From JAJDNH01 sp964552395 (GTDB lineage: Bacteria; Acidobacteriota; Thermoanaerobaculia; Thermoanaerobaculales; Sulfomarinibacteraceae): a stretch of DNA of 64,000 nt. Position numbers and translations under genes: made by a program. Shown here in pieces: positions 50,182-58,710 of the stretch. The notes beneath the pieces were generated by a model, which did not search any database, had not been told where the DNA came from, and was given only the letters and a program-made list of their open reading frames with translations. Location of the stretch: the NCBI GenBank assembly GCA_964552395.1, contig CAZKGM010000002.1:1-64000 (forward strand), in the 5' to 3' direction. Positions within the stretch are counted from its first letter, which is position 1. Each line of letters opens with the position of its first letter.

Positions 50182-50451
50182 TCATGCCATGTTGCGGAGC
50201 GACTTCCCGGGCTTGAACCTGATCGTCTTTCCAGGCGGGATCTCGACCTCGTCGCCTGTCTTGGGATTGCGGCCGACACCGCGCTTGCGGTCCTTGACTT
50301 GGAAGACTCCGAAGCCCCGGAGCTCGATCCGGTCCCCCTGGAGGAGCGCATCCTTCATGCTGTCGAACAGCGCATCAACCGCTTCGGCGGCCTTCGGCTT
50401 GGGCAGACCGGTTGACTCCATGACCTTCTCGACGAGATCCGACTTGATCAT
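50182..50451 (-). CDS. hup: HU/IHF-family DNA-binding protein
   Basis: An 89-aa histone-like protein: KSDLVEKVMESTG at the N-terminus, then GDRIELRGFGVFQVKDR and GRNPKTGDEVEIPPGK with the DNA-intercalating Pro in NPKTGDEV, ending RFKPGKSLR. IELRGFGVF fits HU and IHF alike; the length (89) is nearer HU. It compacts and bends DNA. GAAGGAGG precedes the ATG and a strong promoter is visible (50482-50511). The site-2 protease gene begins 5 bp after its stop. Confidence 0.93.
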   Translation of the reverse strand: MIKSDLVEKVMESTGLPKPKAAEAVDALFDSMKDALLQGDRIELRGFGVFQVKDRKRGVGRNPKTGDEVEIPPGKTIRFKPGKSLRNMA

Positions 50452-50481
50452 TCACTCCTCCTTCTTCGCTCACGCCCTGGA

Positions 50482-50511
50482 ACGATAGCCCGGAACCCAA
50501 GACGATGTCAA
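50482..50511 (-). promoter_or_regulatory. Sigma-70-type promoter of the HU gene
   Basis: On the minus strand a perfect TTGACA (50506-50511), 18-bp spacer and TATCGT (50482-50487), about 30-60 nt before the HU start. Confidence 0.7.
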
Positions 50512-50623
50512 GGGTTAGGAGAGCGAGGAATGCGTGGGCGACCACGGCCGGCAGTACGCCGGGTACCGAACGGACATTCCGGTATCGGTTGAACGTCCGC
50601 GAGTACCTCCTCGATCGGCGCGT

Positions 50624-50629
50624 TACTAT
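50624..50629 (+). promoter_or_regulatory. Leaderless -10 element of the FAD oxidoreductase/phytoene-squalene synthase pair
   Basis: TACTAT ending exactly 6 nt before the GTG at 50636. No ribosome-binding site is visible in the six bases between. Confidence 0.5.
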
Positions 50630-50635
50630 GGCCGG

Positions 50636-51730
50636 GTGGCGACGGTGCGAATTCTCGGCGGAGGCCTGTCGGGTCTTGCCACGGCGGTGCTGGTCGCGCG
50701 CCGGGGAATCGGCGTCGAGGTCCGAGATCGGCGTCGGGGAGGCGGTGGTCGGTTCGCCGGAGGTTTCCAGATCCTTGAGAACGGATCGTGCGAGGAAGAC
50801 GTGCTCGAGGAGCTCGAGCGCCTGGGCCTGCGCCCGCGTTGCCAGCTGGTGCCACTGAATACCGCCGTTCTCGTTGACGCGAGCAGTCGCAGGTGGGAGG
50901 TGCATTCGGACAGCCCGTACGCGTACCTCGTCCGGCGCGGAGGCGGAGAGGGAACAGTGGACGACTGGCTGCGTCGCGAAGCGGAGGCAGCCGGTGTGAG
51001 CCTGGATGTCGGAACCGAGACCCCGTCGTGGAGGGCGGACGTGCACGCCACGGGGCCGCGCTACGCGGATGGCGTCGCTCGAGAGGTCGTGTTCCGGACC
51101 TCACACCCCGATCTCATGGCGGTCCTCTTCGATCCGCGGCTGACGCCGACCGGATACGCCTACCTCTTCGTGAGCAAGGGGCTCGGCACGATGGGCGCGG
51201 CACAGGTGAGGCGCAAGGCAGAGCTGCGGGAGAACGCGCGGCACGCATTCACCACTCTCCGCCACGAGTTCCCGATGCCGATGGAGGATGTCCACGAGCA
51301 CGTCCAGTACATGAACTTCGGGCTGCCGCGACACTTGCAGTCGAACGGAAGCTGGTACGTGGGGGAAGCCGCCGGCGTCCAGGAGTTCCTGTTTGGGCTC
51401 GGCAACCGGCTCGGCTTCCGGTCCGCAGCGCTGGTTGCTGATGCGATCGCCGGTGAGGGCTGGGACTCCCGACGCTTTCGGGATGGCCTGGTGCGGCCGA
51501 TGGCGGCGTCGGTTCTCGGCCGGGCCGCCTTCGAGCTTGCAGGACCGAGGTCGGTCGGCCGATTCTGTGCCTGGTTGACGGGCGGCGACTTTCGGCAGCG
51601 CCTCATTACTCTGCAGCGTCCAGGCGTTGTCCGCAGGCTCCTGGCGCGCGCGGTCATGATGGTGTGGCGGCAGTGGGAACCCAGCTCGCGGTTGCCGGTG
51701 GCATGCTGGCGCCGGAGAGGGGAGCGATGA
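50636..51730 (+). CDS. FAD-dependent oxidoreductase beside a squalene/phytoene synthase
   Basis: A 364-aa flavoprotein with the N-terminal dinucleotide motif RILGGGLSGLATAVLVARRG (cited at 20) and a second FAD-contact region GSWYVGEAAGVQEFLFGLG near residue 236. It is shorter than phytoene desaturase or HpnE (about 420-500 aa) and resembles the geranylgeranyl-reductase-type flavoproteins. Being translationally coupled (ATGA) to a squalene/phytoene synthase gene, it probably acts on an isoprenoid product, but the reaction is not assignable. The GTG at 50636 is supported by TACTAT ending 6 nt upstream. Confidence 0.65.
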   Translation: MATVRILGGGLSGLATAVLVARRGIGVEVRDRRRGGGGRFAGGFQILENGSCEEDVLEELERLGLRPRCQLVPLNTAVLVDASSRRWEVHSDSPYAYLVRRGGGEGTVDDWLRREAEAAGVSLDVGTETPSWRADVHATGPRYADGVAREVVFRTSHPDLMAVLFDPRLTPTGYAYLFVSKGLGTMGAAQVRRKAELRENARHAFTTLRHEFPMPMEDVHEHVQYMNFGLPRHLQSNGSWYVGEAAGVQEFLFGLGNRLGFRSAALVADAIAGEGWDSRRFRDGLVRPMAASVLGRAAFELAGPRSVGRFCAWLTGGDFRQRLITLQRPGVVRRLLARAVMMVWRQWEPSSRLPVACWRRRGER

Positions 51731-52587
51731 CCTCCACCGACCGGCACGCCGTCAGGCGATTGACCCACACGCAGGGCCCGAACTTCTCGGTCGGATTCCG
51801 CTTCCTGTCGCCGGCCAAGCGGCGGGCCGTCTACGCCGCCTACGCCGTCTGTCGGGTGGCGGACGACATCGTGGACGAGGTCGCTCCCGGGGCCGAGATC
51901 GAGGATGCTCGCTCCAGACTCGACGCCTGGTGGGACGAGCTCGCGGCCACCTATGCAGGTCGCCCGGGGCATCCGGTGACACGCGCGCTGGCGGAAAGCC
52001 TGGAGCTCTTCCCGATCCCGCAGGGGGCCTTCCTCGGCCTCATCGAGGGGTGTAGGACGGACCTCGTCAAGCACCGGTATGCGAGCTTCTCAGAGCTTGA
52101 GTACTACTGCGAGCTGGTGGCGGTGACGATCTCCGATATCTCACTCGCGATCTTCGGCATCGCCGACCCGGCGGCGGTCGACCACGGCCGTGATCTCGCG
52201 TTCGCCCTGCAGCTGACCAACATCTGTCGAGATGTCGGCGAGGACACGGAGCGGGGCCGCATCTACATTCCGATGGACGAGCTGAATCGGTTCGGCGTGA
52301 CGGAGCAGCATCTTCTCGCCCGCGTCGGCGGCGCCGCGTTCCGCGAGCTGATGGCGTACCAAATCGAGCGCGCGCGAGCACACTTCAAGGCCGCCAGCCC
52401 GCTGCCGCAAACCGTGGAGCGAGATGCTCGCCTCGGCGTCCGCCTCATGGGGCTCGTCTACTCTCGGATCCTGAGCCGGATCGCAGCCGACCCCGAGCAG
52501 GTCCTTCATCGTCGCGTGGCCCTCAGAGGGCTCGATCGAGTCCGGGTCATACTGGCCGGCGTGCTGCGCCGTCCGTTCGTGGCCTGA
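51727..52587 (+). CDS. Squalene/phytoene synthase family protein
   Basis: A 286-aa head-to-head prenyl synthase. The two Asp-rich Mg-binding motifs are DDIVDE (about residue 42) and DVGEDTERGR (about residue 164), and YAVCRVADD and QLTNICRDV are family blocks. It condenses two C15 or two C20 diphosphates into (pre)squalene or (pre)phytoene; sequence does not decide which. No obvious HpnD/HpnE or crtI partner is present, only the upstream flavoprotein, which it overlaps by 4 bp. Confidence 0.88.
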   Translation: MTSTDRHAVRRLTHTQGPNFSVGFRFLSPAKRRAVYAAYAVCRVADDIVDEVAPGAEIEDARSRLDAWWDELAATYAGRPGHPVTRALAESLELFPIPQGAFLGLIEGCRTDLVKHRYASFSELEYYCELVAVTISDISLAIFGIADPAAVDHGRDLAFALQLTNICRDVGEDTERGRIYIPMDELNRFGVTEQHLLARVGGAAFRELMAYQIERARAHFKAASPLPQTVERDARLGVRLMGLVYSRILSRIAADPEQVLHRRVALRGLDRVRVILAGVLRRPFVA

Positions 52588-52672
52588 TCATTCCAGCTGC
52601 CGGGGGCTGCTCCACGTGGCGCGACGACCGGGGTATCACCGGTCGCGGTAGATTGCGACGGAATGATCCGGG

Positions 52673-54199
52673 CTAGGTTGCGAGCTCGCCGATCGCGTTC
52701 TCCACCGCGTGCAGCACGAGGTTGTCCTTGACGACGGCAGCCATGGCGTTGTGATCTCGGTGCAACGGGCGGTCGACATCGAGGTACTCGACGTGGCGGC
52801 GGATCTCCTTGCGCGCCGCCCTGGTGCCGACTCCGGGTGAGAACTCGCGAAGATCGAGGGCCTGGGCGGCCGCCATCAGCTCGATCCCCAAGATCCCGCA
52901 CGCGAGGGTGAGGATTTGCCTCGTCTGCATCGCGGAGTTCATGCCCATCGACACAAAGTCCTCCTGGTCCGCGGCGGCCGGTATCGACTGGATGAATGAG
53001 GGTGCGGAAAGGGCCTTCTGCTCCACGATCTGCATGTCCGCGGTGTACTGGCTGAGCATGAGCCCGGAGAACATGCCCGCGCCCTTGGTGAGGAACGGCG
53101 GCAGGCCGGCGCTGAGGGCGGGGTTGGTGAGGCGGTTGAGCCGCCGTTCCGAGAGCACGCAGACCATGGTGACGGCTGCTCCCAGAGTATCGAGCGGAAG
53201 GCTCACCGGCGTGCCTTGGAAGTTGGCGCCGGTCAGGACGACACGATCCTCGGGCAGGAAGATCGGGTTGTCGCCGACCCCGTTGGCCTCGGTCTCAACC
53301 TGCTCGCGGGTCCATCGCAGATGGTCCCTGGCCGCGCCGATGACCTGCGGCGTCGACCTCATGCTGTAGGCGTCCTGGACCTTCACCGGGTACGAGCCCG
53401 ATAGCAGATCCGAGCCGTCGATGACCTTGCGGATGTTCGCGGCCGAGATCACGGCGCCGCGGAACCCGCGCAGCTCGTGCAGCCGCGCATCGTAGGGTTT
53501 CATGTTGGCTCGCAGCCCCTCGAGCGACATTGCGGCGGCGATCTCGGCCTGCTTGAGCCAGCGCTCGGCGTCGTAGACGGCCAGGCAGGCCATCGAGTTG
53601 GTCAGGTTGGATCCGTTGATGGTGGCCAGACCGTCGCGCGCCTGCAGGCCCGGAACCGGAACGCCCGCGCGCTCCATCGCGACGCGGCCGGGCAACCGCT
53701 CACCGAGGTAGAACGCCTCGCCTTCACCCATCAGCAGAAGCGCTATCTGGCTCATCGGGGCGAGGTCCCCGCATGCCCCCACCGATCCGCGCCGACATAC
53801 CACCGGCGTCACGCCCTGGTTCAGCATCGAGATCAGCGTCTGGGTGATCTCGAGCCTGCCGGCGGAGTGCCCTCGCGCGTGGACGTTGGCGCGGAGGAGC
53901 ATGGCGCCGCGCACGTGATCGATAGACACGGGCTCGCCGATCCCGGCGGCGTGGTTGTAGATCAAGTACTTCTGGAAGTCGCGGACCTGGTCGTCGTCAA
54001 GCACGATCTCGGAGAACTCGCCGATTCCGGTGTTGACACCGTACATGATCTCGCCCGCCTGGATCCGCTCCTCGATGAAGGAGCGGCAGGTGCGAATCCG
54101 TTCTGCGGCCTCCGGGTGGAGCTCGACCTTTTCTCCGCGACGTGCGACCGCCTCAACCTGCTCGACTGTCAGGGAGTGACCGGTGATCGTGACTGCCAT
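52673..54199 (-). CDS. hutH: Histidine ammonia-lyase family enzyme with an Ala-Cys-Gly MIO triad
   Basis: A 508-aa member of the MIO ammonia-lyase family. Active-site positions match P. putida HAL: Tyr53 in IMYGVNTGIGE, His83 in IYNHAAGIGEP, QDAYSMRSTPQ and ADQEDFVSMG. The cofactor-forming triad is Ala142-Cys143-Gly144 (codons GCA TGC GGG) rather than Ala-Ser-Gly. It could deaminate histidine or another aromatic amino acid, or act as an aminomutase: the residue before His83 is Asn, where HAL usually has Ser. No hutU, hutI or hutF genes are nearby. The ATG at 54199 has AGGAGG 6 nt upstream. A near-consensus promoter lies about 110-135 nt upstream. Confidence 0.85.
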   Translation of the reverse strand: MAVTITGHSLTVEQVEAVARRGEKVELHPEAAERIRTCRSFIEERIQAGEIMYGVNTGIGEFSEIVLDDDQVRDFQKYLIYNHAAGIGEPVSIDHVRGAMLLRANVHARGHSAGRLEITQTLISMLNQGVTPVVCRRGSVGACGDLAPMSQIALLLMGEGEAFYLGERLPGRVAMERAGVPVPGLQARDGLATINGSNLTNSMACLAVYDAERWLKQAEIAAAMSLEGLRANMKPYDARLHELRGFRGAVISAANIRKVIDGSDLLSGSYPVKVQDAYSMRSTPQVIGAARDHLRWTREQVETEANGVGDNPIFLPEDRVVLTGANFQGTPVSLPLDTLGAAVTMVCVLSERRLNRLTNPALSAGLPPFLTKGAGMFSGLMLSQYTADMQIVEQKALSAPSFIQSIPAAADQEDFVSMGMNSAMQTRQILTLACGILGIELMAAAQALDLREFSPGVGTRAARKEIRRHVEYLDVDRPLHRDHNAMAAVVKDNLVLHAVENAIGELAT

Positions 54200-54306
54200 C
54201 CGTTCCTCCTCGGCCTGCGGGACACGCTTGAGCATCGACCCGCGGCATCGGGTCATTCGCTCCCACCCACCCCGCAGCAACCAGAAGGTCCGGTCCGCGT
54301 ATACCG

Positions 54307-54334
54307 ATTATCGCCGGCTTGCAAGCGGTGTCAA
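54307..54334 (-). promoter_or_regulatory. Promoter of hutH with palindrome in the spacer
   Basis: On the minus strand TTGACA (54329-54334), 16-bp spacer, GATAAT (54307-54312). A perfect 10-bp palindrome GCTTGCAAGC (54317-54326) lies in the spacer and could be a repressor site. The predicted leader is about 100 nt. Confidence 0.7.
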
Positions 54335-54374
54335 GATGCCCCCACCCACCGGTCCGCTCGCGAAACCCGGACCC

Positions 54375-54403
54375 TTGCACTACCGACATCCTCGCCGTAT
54401 GAT
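54375..54403 (+). promoter_or_regulatory. Sigma-70-type promoter of the rsuA-like gene
   Basis: TTGCAC (54375-54380), 17-bp spacer, TATGAT (54398-54403), about 65 nt before the ATG at 54469. Confidence 0.75.
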
Positions 54404-54468
54404 GCGTGCCACCCGCCGGGAGGCGGAATGTCCCGGGGCGGCGTCAGCCGCGCCAAGGAGGGAATGCC

Positions 54469-55224
54469 ATGTCGGAAGAACGACTCCAGAAGATCATTGC
54501 CCGCAGTGGACTGTGCTCACGACGCGACGCCGAGGAGATGATCAGCTCCGGCCGGGTGACGGTGAACGGTCAACCTGTCAGGCTCGGCGCCAAGGCCGAT
54601 CCGAGGGTGGATCACATCAAGGTTGACGGCAAGCGGATCAAGGCGCCCGCTGTTTGGCGCTACCTGTTGGTGTACAAGCCGCGCGGCGTGATGACGACCT
54701 GCGAGGACCCCGAGGAGCGGCGAACGGTCATCGATCTCGTGCGGGGACAGGTGAAGGAGCGGGTGTTCCCCGTCGGGCGTCTCGACTACCAGTCGGAGGG
54801 GCTTCTCGTCCTGACTAACGATGGCGAGCTGGCGGCGCGAATCACACATCCAAGCCACGGCGTCGTGCGCGAGTACCTGGTGAAGATCAAGGGCGACCTC
54901 GGGCCGGAGAAGGTCGCCAGGCTGCGCCGAGGCACACGGCTCGAGGGACACCTCGTTCGCCCAAGGTCGGTCGTGCGCGAGAGAGTGACGAAGAAAGCCG
55001 GTAACAGCTGGTGGCGCGTAGAAGTGACCGAGGGACGAACTCACGAGGTGCGGGAGATGTTCTTCAGGATCGGTCATCCAGTGCAGCGTCTGCGTCGGAC
55101 TGCAATCGGTCCGCTCCGCGACGGGGAGCTACCGCCGGGAGCGTTCCGGGAGCTGACCGAGCGGGAGCTGAGCGCGCTACGGCGGGCCTGCGGAATGCGC
55201 GGTGGACGGGTAGCGACACGCTGA
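54469..55224 (+). CDS. rluB: rRNA pseudouridine synthase (RsuA/RluB family)
   Basis: A 251-aa enzyme converting uridine to pseudouridine in rRNA. An S4 RNA-binding domain comes first (RLQKIIARSGLCSRRDAEEM, cited at 20), followed by the catalytic domain with GRLDYQSEGLLVLTNDG, whose Asp is the nucleophile. The linker and the C-terminal TEGRTHEVREMFFRIGH block match RluB/RsuA. The ATG has AGGAGGG about 6 nt upstream. RluB (23S U2605) is more likely than RsuA given the S4 and Arg-rich tail, but this is a guess. Confidence 0.9.
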   Translation: MSEERLQKIIARSGLCSRRDAEEMISSGRVTVNGQPVRLGAKADPRVDHIKVDGKRIKAPAVWRYLLVYKPRGVMTTCEDPEERRTVIDLVRGQVKERVFPVGRLDYQSEGLLVLTNDGELAARITHPSHGVVREYLVKIKGDLGPEKVARLRRGTRLEGHLVRPRSVVRERVTKKAGNSWWRVEVTEGRTHEVREMFFRIGHPVQRLRRTAIGPLRDGELPPGAFRELTERELSALRRACGMRGGRVATR

Positions 55225-55355
55225 AAGCGGCTGCTGGCCTCATAGCGAGGCGGGGTGGCTGCAGCGCTCTGAGTCGCGGAAAGACCTCCTGTAGAAGGCG
55301 CTTAGACAGGTTGCGGCGTCCCAAGTGGTGAGTGCCGCACGACCTGGCCGCGTGT

Positions 55356-55361
55356 TACAAT
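55356..55361 (+). promoter_or_regulatory. Extended -10 element of lysS
   Basis: TACAAT preceded by TGT (TGN-extended), 23 nt before the TTG start. The leader is short but contains a full Shine-Dalgarno. Confidence 0.5.
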
Positions 55362-55384
55362 CGCGCGCCTCGTGGAGGGAGCTC

Positions 55385-56872
55385 TTGGCCATAGAAGATC
55401 CACAGCAACCGATCGAGCAGCTCATCGCGAACCGTCGGGCGAAGCTCCCGTTGCTGCGGGAGCTGGGGATCGATCCGTACCCTGGCCGCTTTCGCGTTGA
55501 CACCTCGGTGACCGAGGTTCGCGAACGGTTCGACCAGACGCCGGCACAGGCTCTTCAGGACGATCCACCGCAGGTTCGGCTGGCGGGGCGCGTGCAGGCC
55601 ATCCGCGGCCACGGCAAGGCGGCGTTCGTGGATCTCTCCGATGGCCTTACCAGGATTCAGCTTCACCTCCGCCGTGACCGCCTGGATGAGACCACCTGGA
55701 GCGTGTTCAAGCTGCTCGACCTGGGTGATTTTCTCGGCGTCGACGGGACCCTGTTCAGAACTCGGACCGGAGAGCTCACGGTGGCGGTCGACAGCACCCA
55801 GCTGCTCGCGAAGGGACTGCGGCCATTGCCAGAGAAGTACCACGGGCTGAGCGACCGTGAGTCGCGCGCCCGGCAGAGATATCTGGATCTTCTCGCCAAC
55901 CCGGAGTCCAGGGCGGAGTTCGAGGTCCGCAGCAGGCTGGTTTCCGAAATCCGGCGCTTTTTCGAAAGTCACGGCTTCATCGAGGTCGAAACGCCGATGA
56001 TGCAGCCGATCGCGGGAGGTGCGATCGCGCGCCCCTTCGAGACCCACCACAACGCACTTGACCTCGAGCTCTACCTGCGAATCGCTCCCGAGCTGTACCT
56101 GAAGCGGCTCATTGTCGGTGGCTTCGAGCGTGTCTTCGAACTCAACCGGAACTTCAGAAACGAGGGGATCTCGACCCGTCACAACCCCGAGTTCAGCATG
56201 CTGGAGTTTTACTGGGCCTATGCCGACTACGAGCTGCTGATGGACTTCACAGAGGCCCTGATCACGAGCGTCGCGGAGCGTACCGTCGGCTCCCTGACCG
56301 TGAGCTGGGGTGACGGTTCGATCGACCTGTCGCCGCCGTGGCGGCGACTGAGCTTGCGGGAAGCGATCCTGGAGCACTCGGATCTGGCTGAGCGCGACCT
56401 GGGAGAGAGGGCGAGTATGGAGGCGGCGGCGCGACGGCTCGGTGTAGAGCGTATCGAGGAGAGGTCCGACGGGAAGCTGCTTGCCGAGCTGTTCGAGGTG
56501 ACTGCCGAGGGGCGGCTGATCGATCCGACCTTCATTATCGATTTTCCTCGGGACATCTCGCCGTTGGCCAAGTCCCGGCCGGACAACCCGGAGATCGTTG
56601 AGCGGTTCGAGCTGTTCATGGGCGGGTTGGAGCTGGCCAATGCCTACACCGAGCTCAACGATCCCGTGGAGCAGCGACGCCGACTCGAGGAACAGGTCGA
56701 GAGAACCGGTGGTGTCGTCGATGAGGACTTCCTCGTCGCCCTCGAGCACGGAATGCCGCCCACGGGTGGGGAAGGAATCGGCATCGACCGCCTCGTCATG
56801 CTGCTAACCAATCGGTCTTCCATTCGCGACGTCATCCTGTTCCCCCTGCTGCGACCGCGCGACGGGGAGTAG
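55385..56872 (+). CDS. lysS: Lysine--tRNA ligase (class II)
   Basis: A 495-aa class II LysRS. It has the OB-fold anticodon-binding domain (VRLAGRVQAIRGHGKAAFVDL, cited in part), then motif 1 around VETPMMQPIAGGAIARPF, motif 2 FRNEGISTRHNPEFSMLEFY (20 residues) and motif 3 GIGIDRLVMLL. It charges tRNA-Lys. The start is a TTG at 55385 with GGAGGGAG directly upstream; an in-frame GTG at 55325 lies before the promoter-like TACAAT. It is 4 nt from the lolC/E-like gene and may share its transcript. Confidence 0.95.
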   Translation: MAIEDPQQPIEQLIANRRAKLPLLRELGIDPYPGRFRVDTSVTEVRERFDQTPAQALQDDPPQVRLAGRVQAIRGHGKAAFVDLSDGLTRIQLHLRRDRLDETTWSVFKLLDLGDFLGVDGTLFRTRTGELTVAVDSTQLLAKGLRPLPEKYHGLSDRESRARQRYLDLLANPESRAEFEVRSRLVSEIRRFFESHGFIEVETPMMQPIAGGAIARPFETHHNALDLELYLRIAPELYLKRLIVGGFERVFELNRNFRNEGISTRHNPEFSMLEFYWAYADYELLMDFTEALITSVAERTVGSLTVSWGDGSIDLSPPWRRLSLREAILEHSDLAERDLGERASMEAAARRLGVERIEERSDGKLLAELFEVTAEGRLIDPTFIIDFPRDISPLAKSRPDNPEIVERFELFMGGLELANAYTELNDPVEQRRRLEEQVERTGGVVDEDFLVALEHGMPPTGGEGIGIDRLVMLLTNRSSIRDVILFPLLRPRDGE

Positions 56873-56876
56873 GAGG

Positions 56877-58025
56877 GTGCGCGCGGAGCTGCACCTGGCC
56901 CGACGCTACCTCGGGAGGCTGCGGCGGCGAACTCACGTCGCAACAGTCTCGGCGATTTCCCTAGTCAGTCTCGCGCTGGGTGTCCTGGCGCTGGTTGTCA
57001 CGTTGTCCTTGTTGGAAGGCTTTCAATCGACGATCCGACGCGAGCTGGTGCAGCGCTCGGCGCATGCTCGTGTGGAGCCGGTTGCAGGTCGCGTGCTGCC
57101 CGATGCTGGTGAGCTGGCCTCGGTCTTGCAAAAAGAGCTTCCCAACGTGGGTATGACGGAGATCGTGACGGGTACGTGCTTGGCAAGGTCGTTCGCGGAT
57201 GCCATTCCGGCATTGGTCGACGGCCGATCGGGCGCGCAGAGGGTGGCCGTCGATCAGATACTCGCCGCCCGCCTCGGCGTAGGGCCGGGCGAGGAGATCG
57301 AGGTCATCTCGTCGCGGCGCCGCCTCACTCCCTTGGGCCCAGTGCCCGTGCGTGCTCGTCTCGAGGTTGCTGATGTTGTTGCGCCTCAGCCCGGCCGGGA
57401 AGGCGGAGCTCTCATTGTACCGCTGGCGGTGGCTCAGCGCCTGCTGTGGGGCAAACCGGTGGTGGAGGCGATCGAGCTCCGTGATCCGGCACAGCCGTGG
57501 CGCCTTGCGCGGCGGGTGCGGCAGGTGCTCGCGGGCCGATTCGCCGAGGTTCGGGTGGATGGTCTCCAGCAGCTCCATAGTTCACTGCTCTTGGCGCTGA
57601 GCATGGAGCGGGTCATGATCTTCGTCGCAGTCGGCCTGATGCTGGTCGTGGCCTCGCTCAACCTCCTCTGCAACGTTGCCATGATCGCGGCCGAGAAGAG
57701 GACGGATCTGGCGGTTCTGGCAGGGCTTGGGTTGACCCCTTCCGGGTTGCGCCGCCTCTTCGTGCTGTTGGGTCTGGCGATCGGGTTGCTTGCCACGATT
57801 GCCGGTGCGGGGCTCGGTAGCCTGCTGGCCGTCATACTCGATCGTACCCACGCACTGTCGCTGCCGCAAGGCGTGTTCATCGTGTCGTCGGTTCCGTTCA
57901 GGGTGCGACCCGAGATGGTGGGTACGGTGGCCATGCTGGCTCTGGTACTGGCAGTCCTGGCGTCCTGGCTTCCGGCGCGCTCGGTCGCGAGACGCGATCC
58001 GGCAGAGGGCCTCCGCTATGAGTGA
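56877..58025 (+). CDS. lolC: LolC/LolE-like ABC transporter permease
   Basis: A 382-aa FtsX-type permease with four membrane spans (one near residue 25, three in residues about 245-375) and a large periplasmic domain between. The start LHLARRYLGRLRRRTHVATV (20) is the LolC/E signature, and the C-terminus ends SVARRDPAEGLRYE. With the following ATPase it should release lipoproteins from the inner membrane to the outer membrane. Only one permease is present, so a homodimeric LolF-like form is likely. A GTG start with GGAGG 4 nt upstream; it overlaps lolD by 8 bp. Confidence 0.88.
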   Translation: MRAELHLARRYLGRLRRRTHVATVSAISLVSLALGVLALVVTLSLLEGFQSTIRRELVQRSAHARVEPVAGRVLPDAGELASVLQKELPNVGMTEIVTGTCLARSFADAIPALVDGRSGAQRVAVDQILAARLGVGPGEEIEVISSRRRLTPLGPVPVRARLEVADVVAPQPGREGGALIVPLAVAQRLLWGKPVVEAIELRDPAQPWRLARRVRQVLAGRFAEVRVDGLQQLHSSLLLALSMERVMIFVAVGLMLVVASLNLLCNVAMIAAEKRTDLAVLAGLGLTPSGLRRLFVLLGLAIGLLATIAGAGLGSLLAVILDRTHALSLPQGVFIVSSVPFRVRPEMVGTVAMLALVLAVLASWLPARSVARRDPAEGLRYE

Positions 58026-58710
58026 GCCGGAGCAAATCGTGAGACTGTGCAACGCCGCCAAGGCGTACGGCGAAGGTCCGCGCCGGATTCAGGTGCTTGA
58101 GGGGCTTGACTTGGAGGTGCGAAGAGGGGAACTGGTTGCCGTCGTCGGTCCTTCAGGTGTCGGCAAGAGCACCCTGTTGCACATCATCGGGCTTCTCGAC
58201 CGGCCGGACGCAGGGGAGCTCGAACTCAACGGGCTGGAGGTCTCGGACCTCAATCCGGAAGCCCGCGCAAGAATGCGCAACACTTTGATAGGGTTTGTGT
58301 TCCAGTACCACTACCTGCTCGACGAGCTGGATGCCCGCGACAATGTTGCGTTGCCGCTCAGGATCGCCGGACGCACCAGCCGGGTCGCAAAGGGGCGCGC
58401 GGAGGAGCTGCTTTCGCGGGTCGGCCTCAGCGACCGGGCCTCACACTTTCCTGATCAGCTCTCGGGTGGCGAGCTGCAGCGTGTGGCCGTGGCGCGGGCG
58501 CTGGCCATGAAACCGCCCCTGCTGTTGGCCGACGAACCGACCGGAAACCTCGACCGCGAGAACTCCGAGATGCTGTTCTCTCTGGTCCGAGAGCTTCATT
58601 TGCTGGAGGGTTTGACTTCAATTATAGTGACCCACGACGAGGAAATGGCGGGTCGGTGCGACAGGGCATTTCGGCTTGCGCCAGCAGGGGAGCGATCCGG
58701 ATATGTTTGA
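58018..58710 (+). CDS. lolD: LolD-like ABC transporter ATPase
   Basis: A 230-aa ATPase: Walker A GPSGVGKSTLLH (about residue 42), signature LSGGELQRVAVARAL, Walker B LLADEPTGNLD and H-loop VTHDEE. It powers lipoprotein release by the adjacent permease. The ATG at 58018 overlaps the permease stop, and its own stop lies 6 bp inside clpC, so this is a strongly coupled run. Confidence 0.93.
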   Translation: MSEPEQIVRLCNAAKAYGEGPRRIQVLEGLDLEVRRGELVAVVGPSGVGKSTLLHIIGLLDRPDAGELELNGLEVSDLNPEARARMRNTLIGFVFQYHYLLDELDARDNVALPLRIAGRTSRVAKGRAEELLSRVGLSDRASHFPDQLSGGELQRVAVARALAMKPPLLLADEPTGNLDRENSEMLFSLVRELHLLEGLTSIIVTHDEEMAGRCDRAFRLAPAGERSGYV

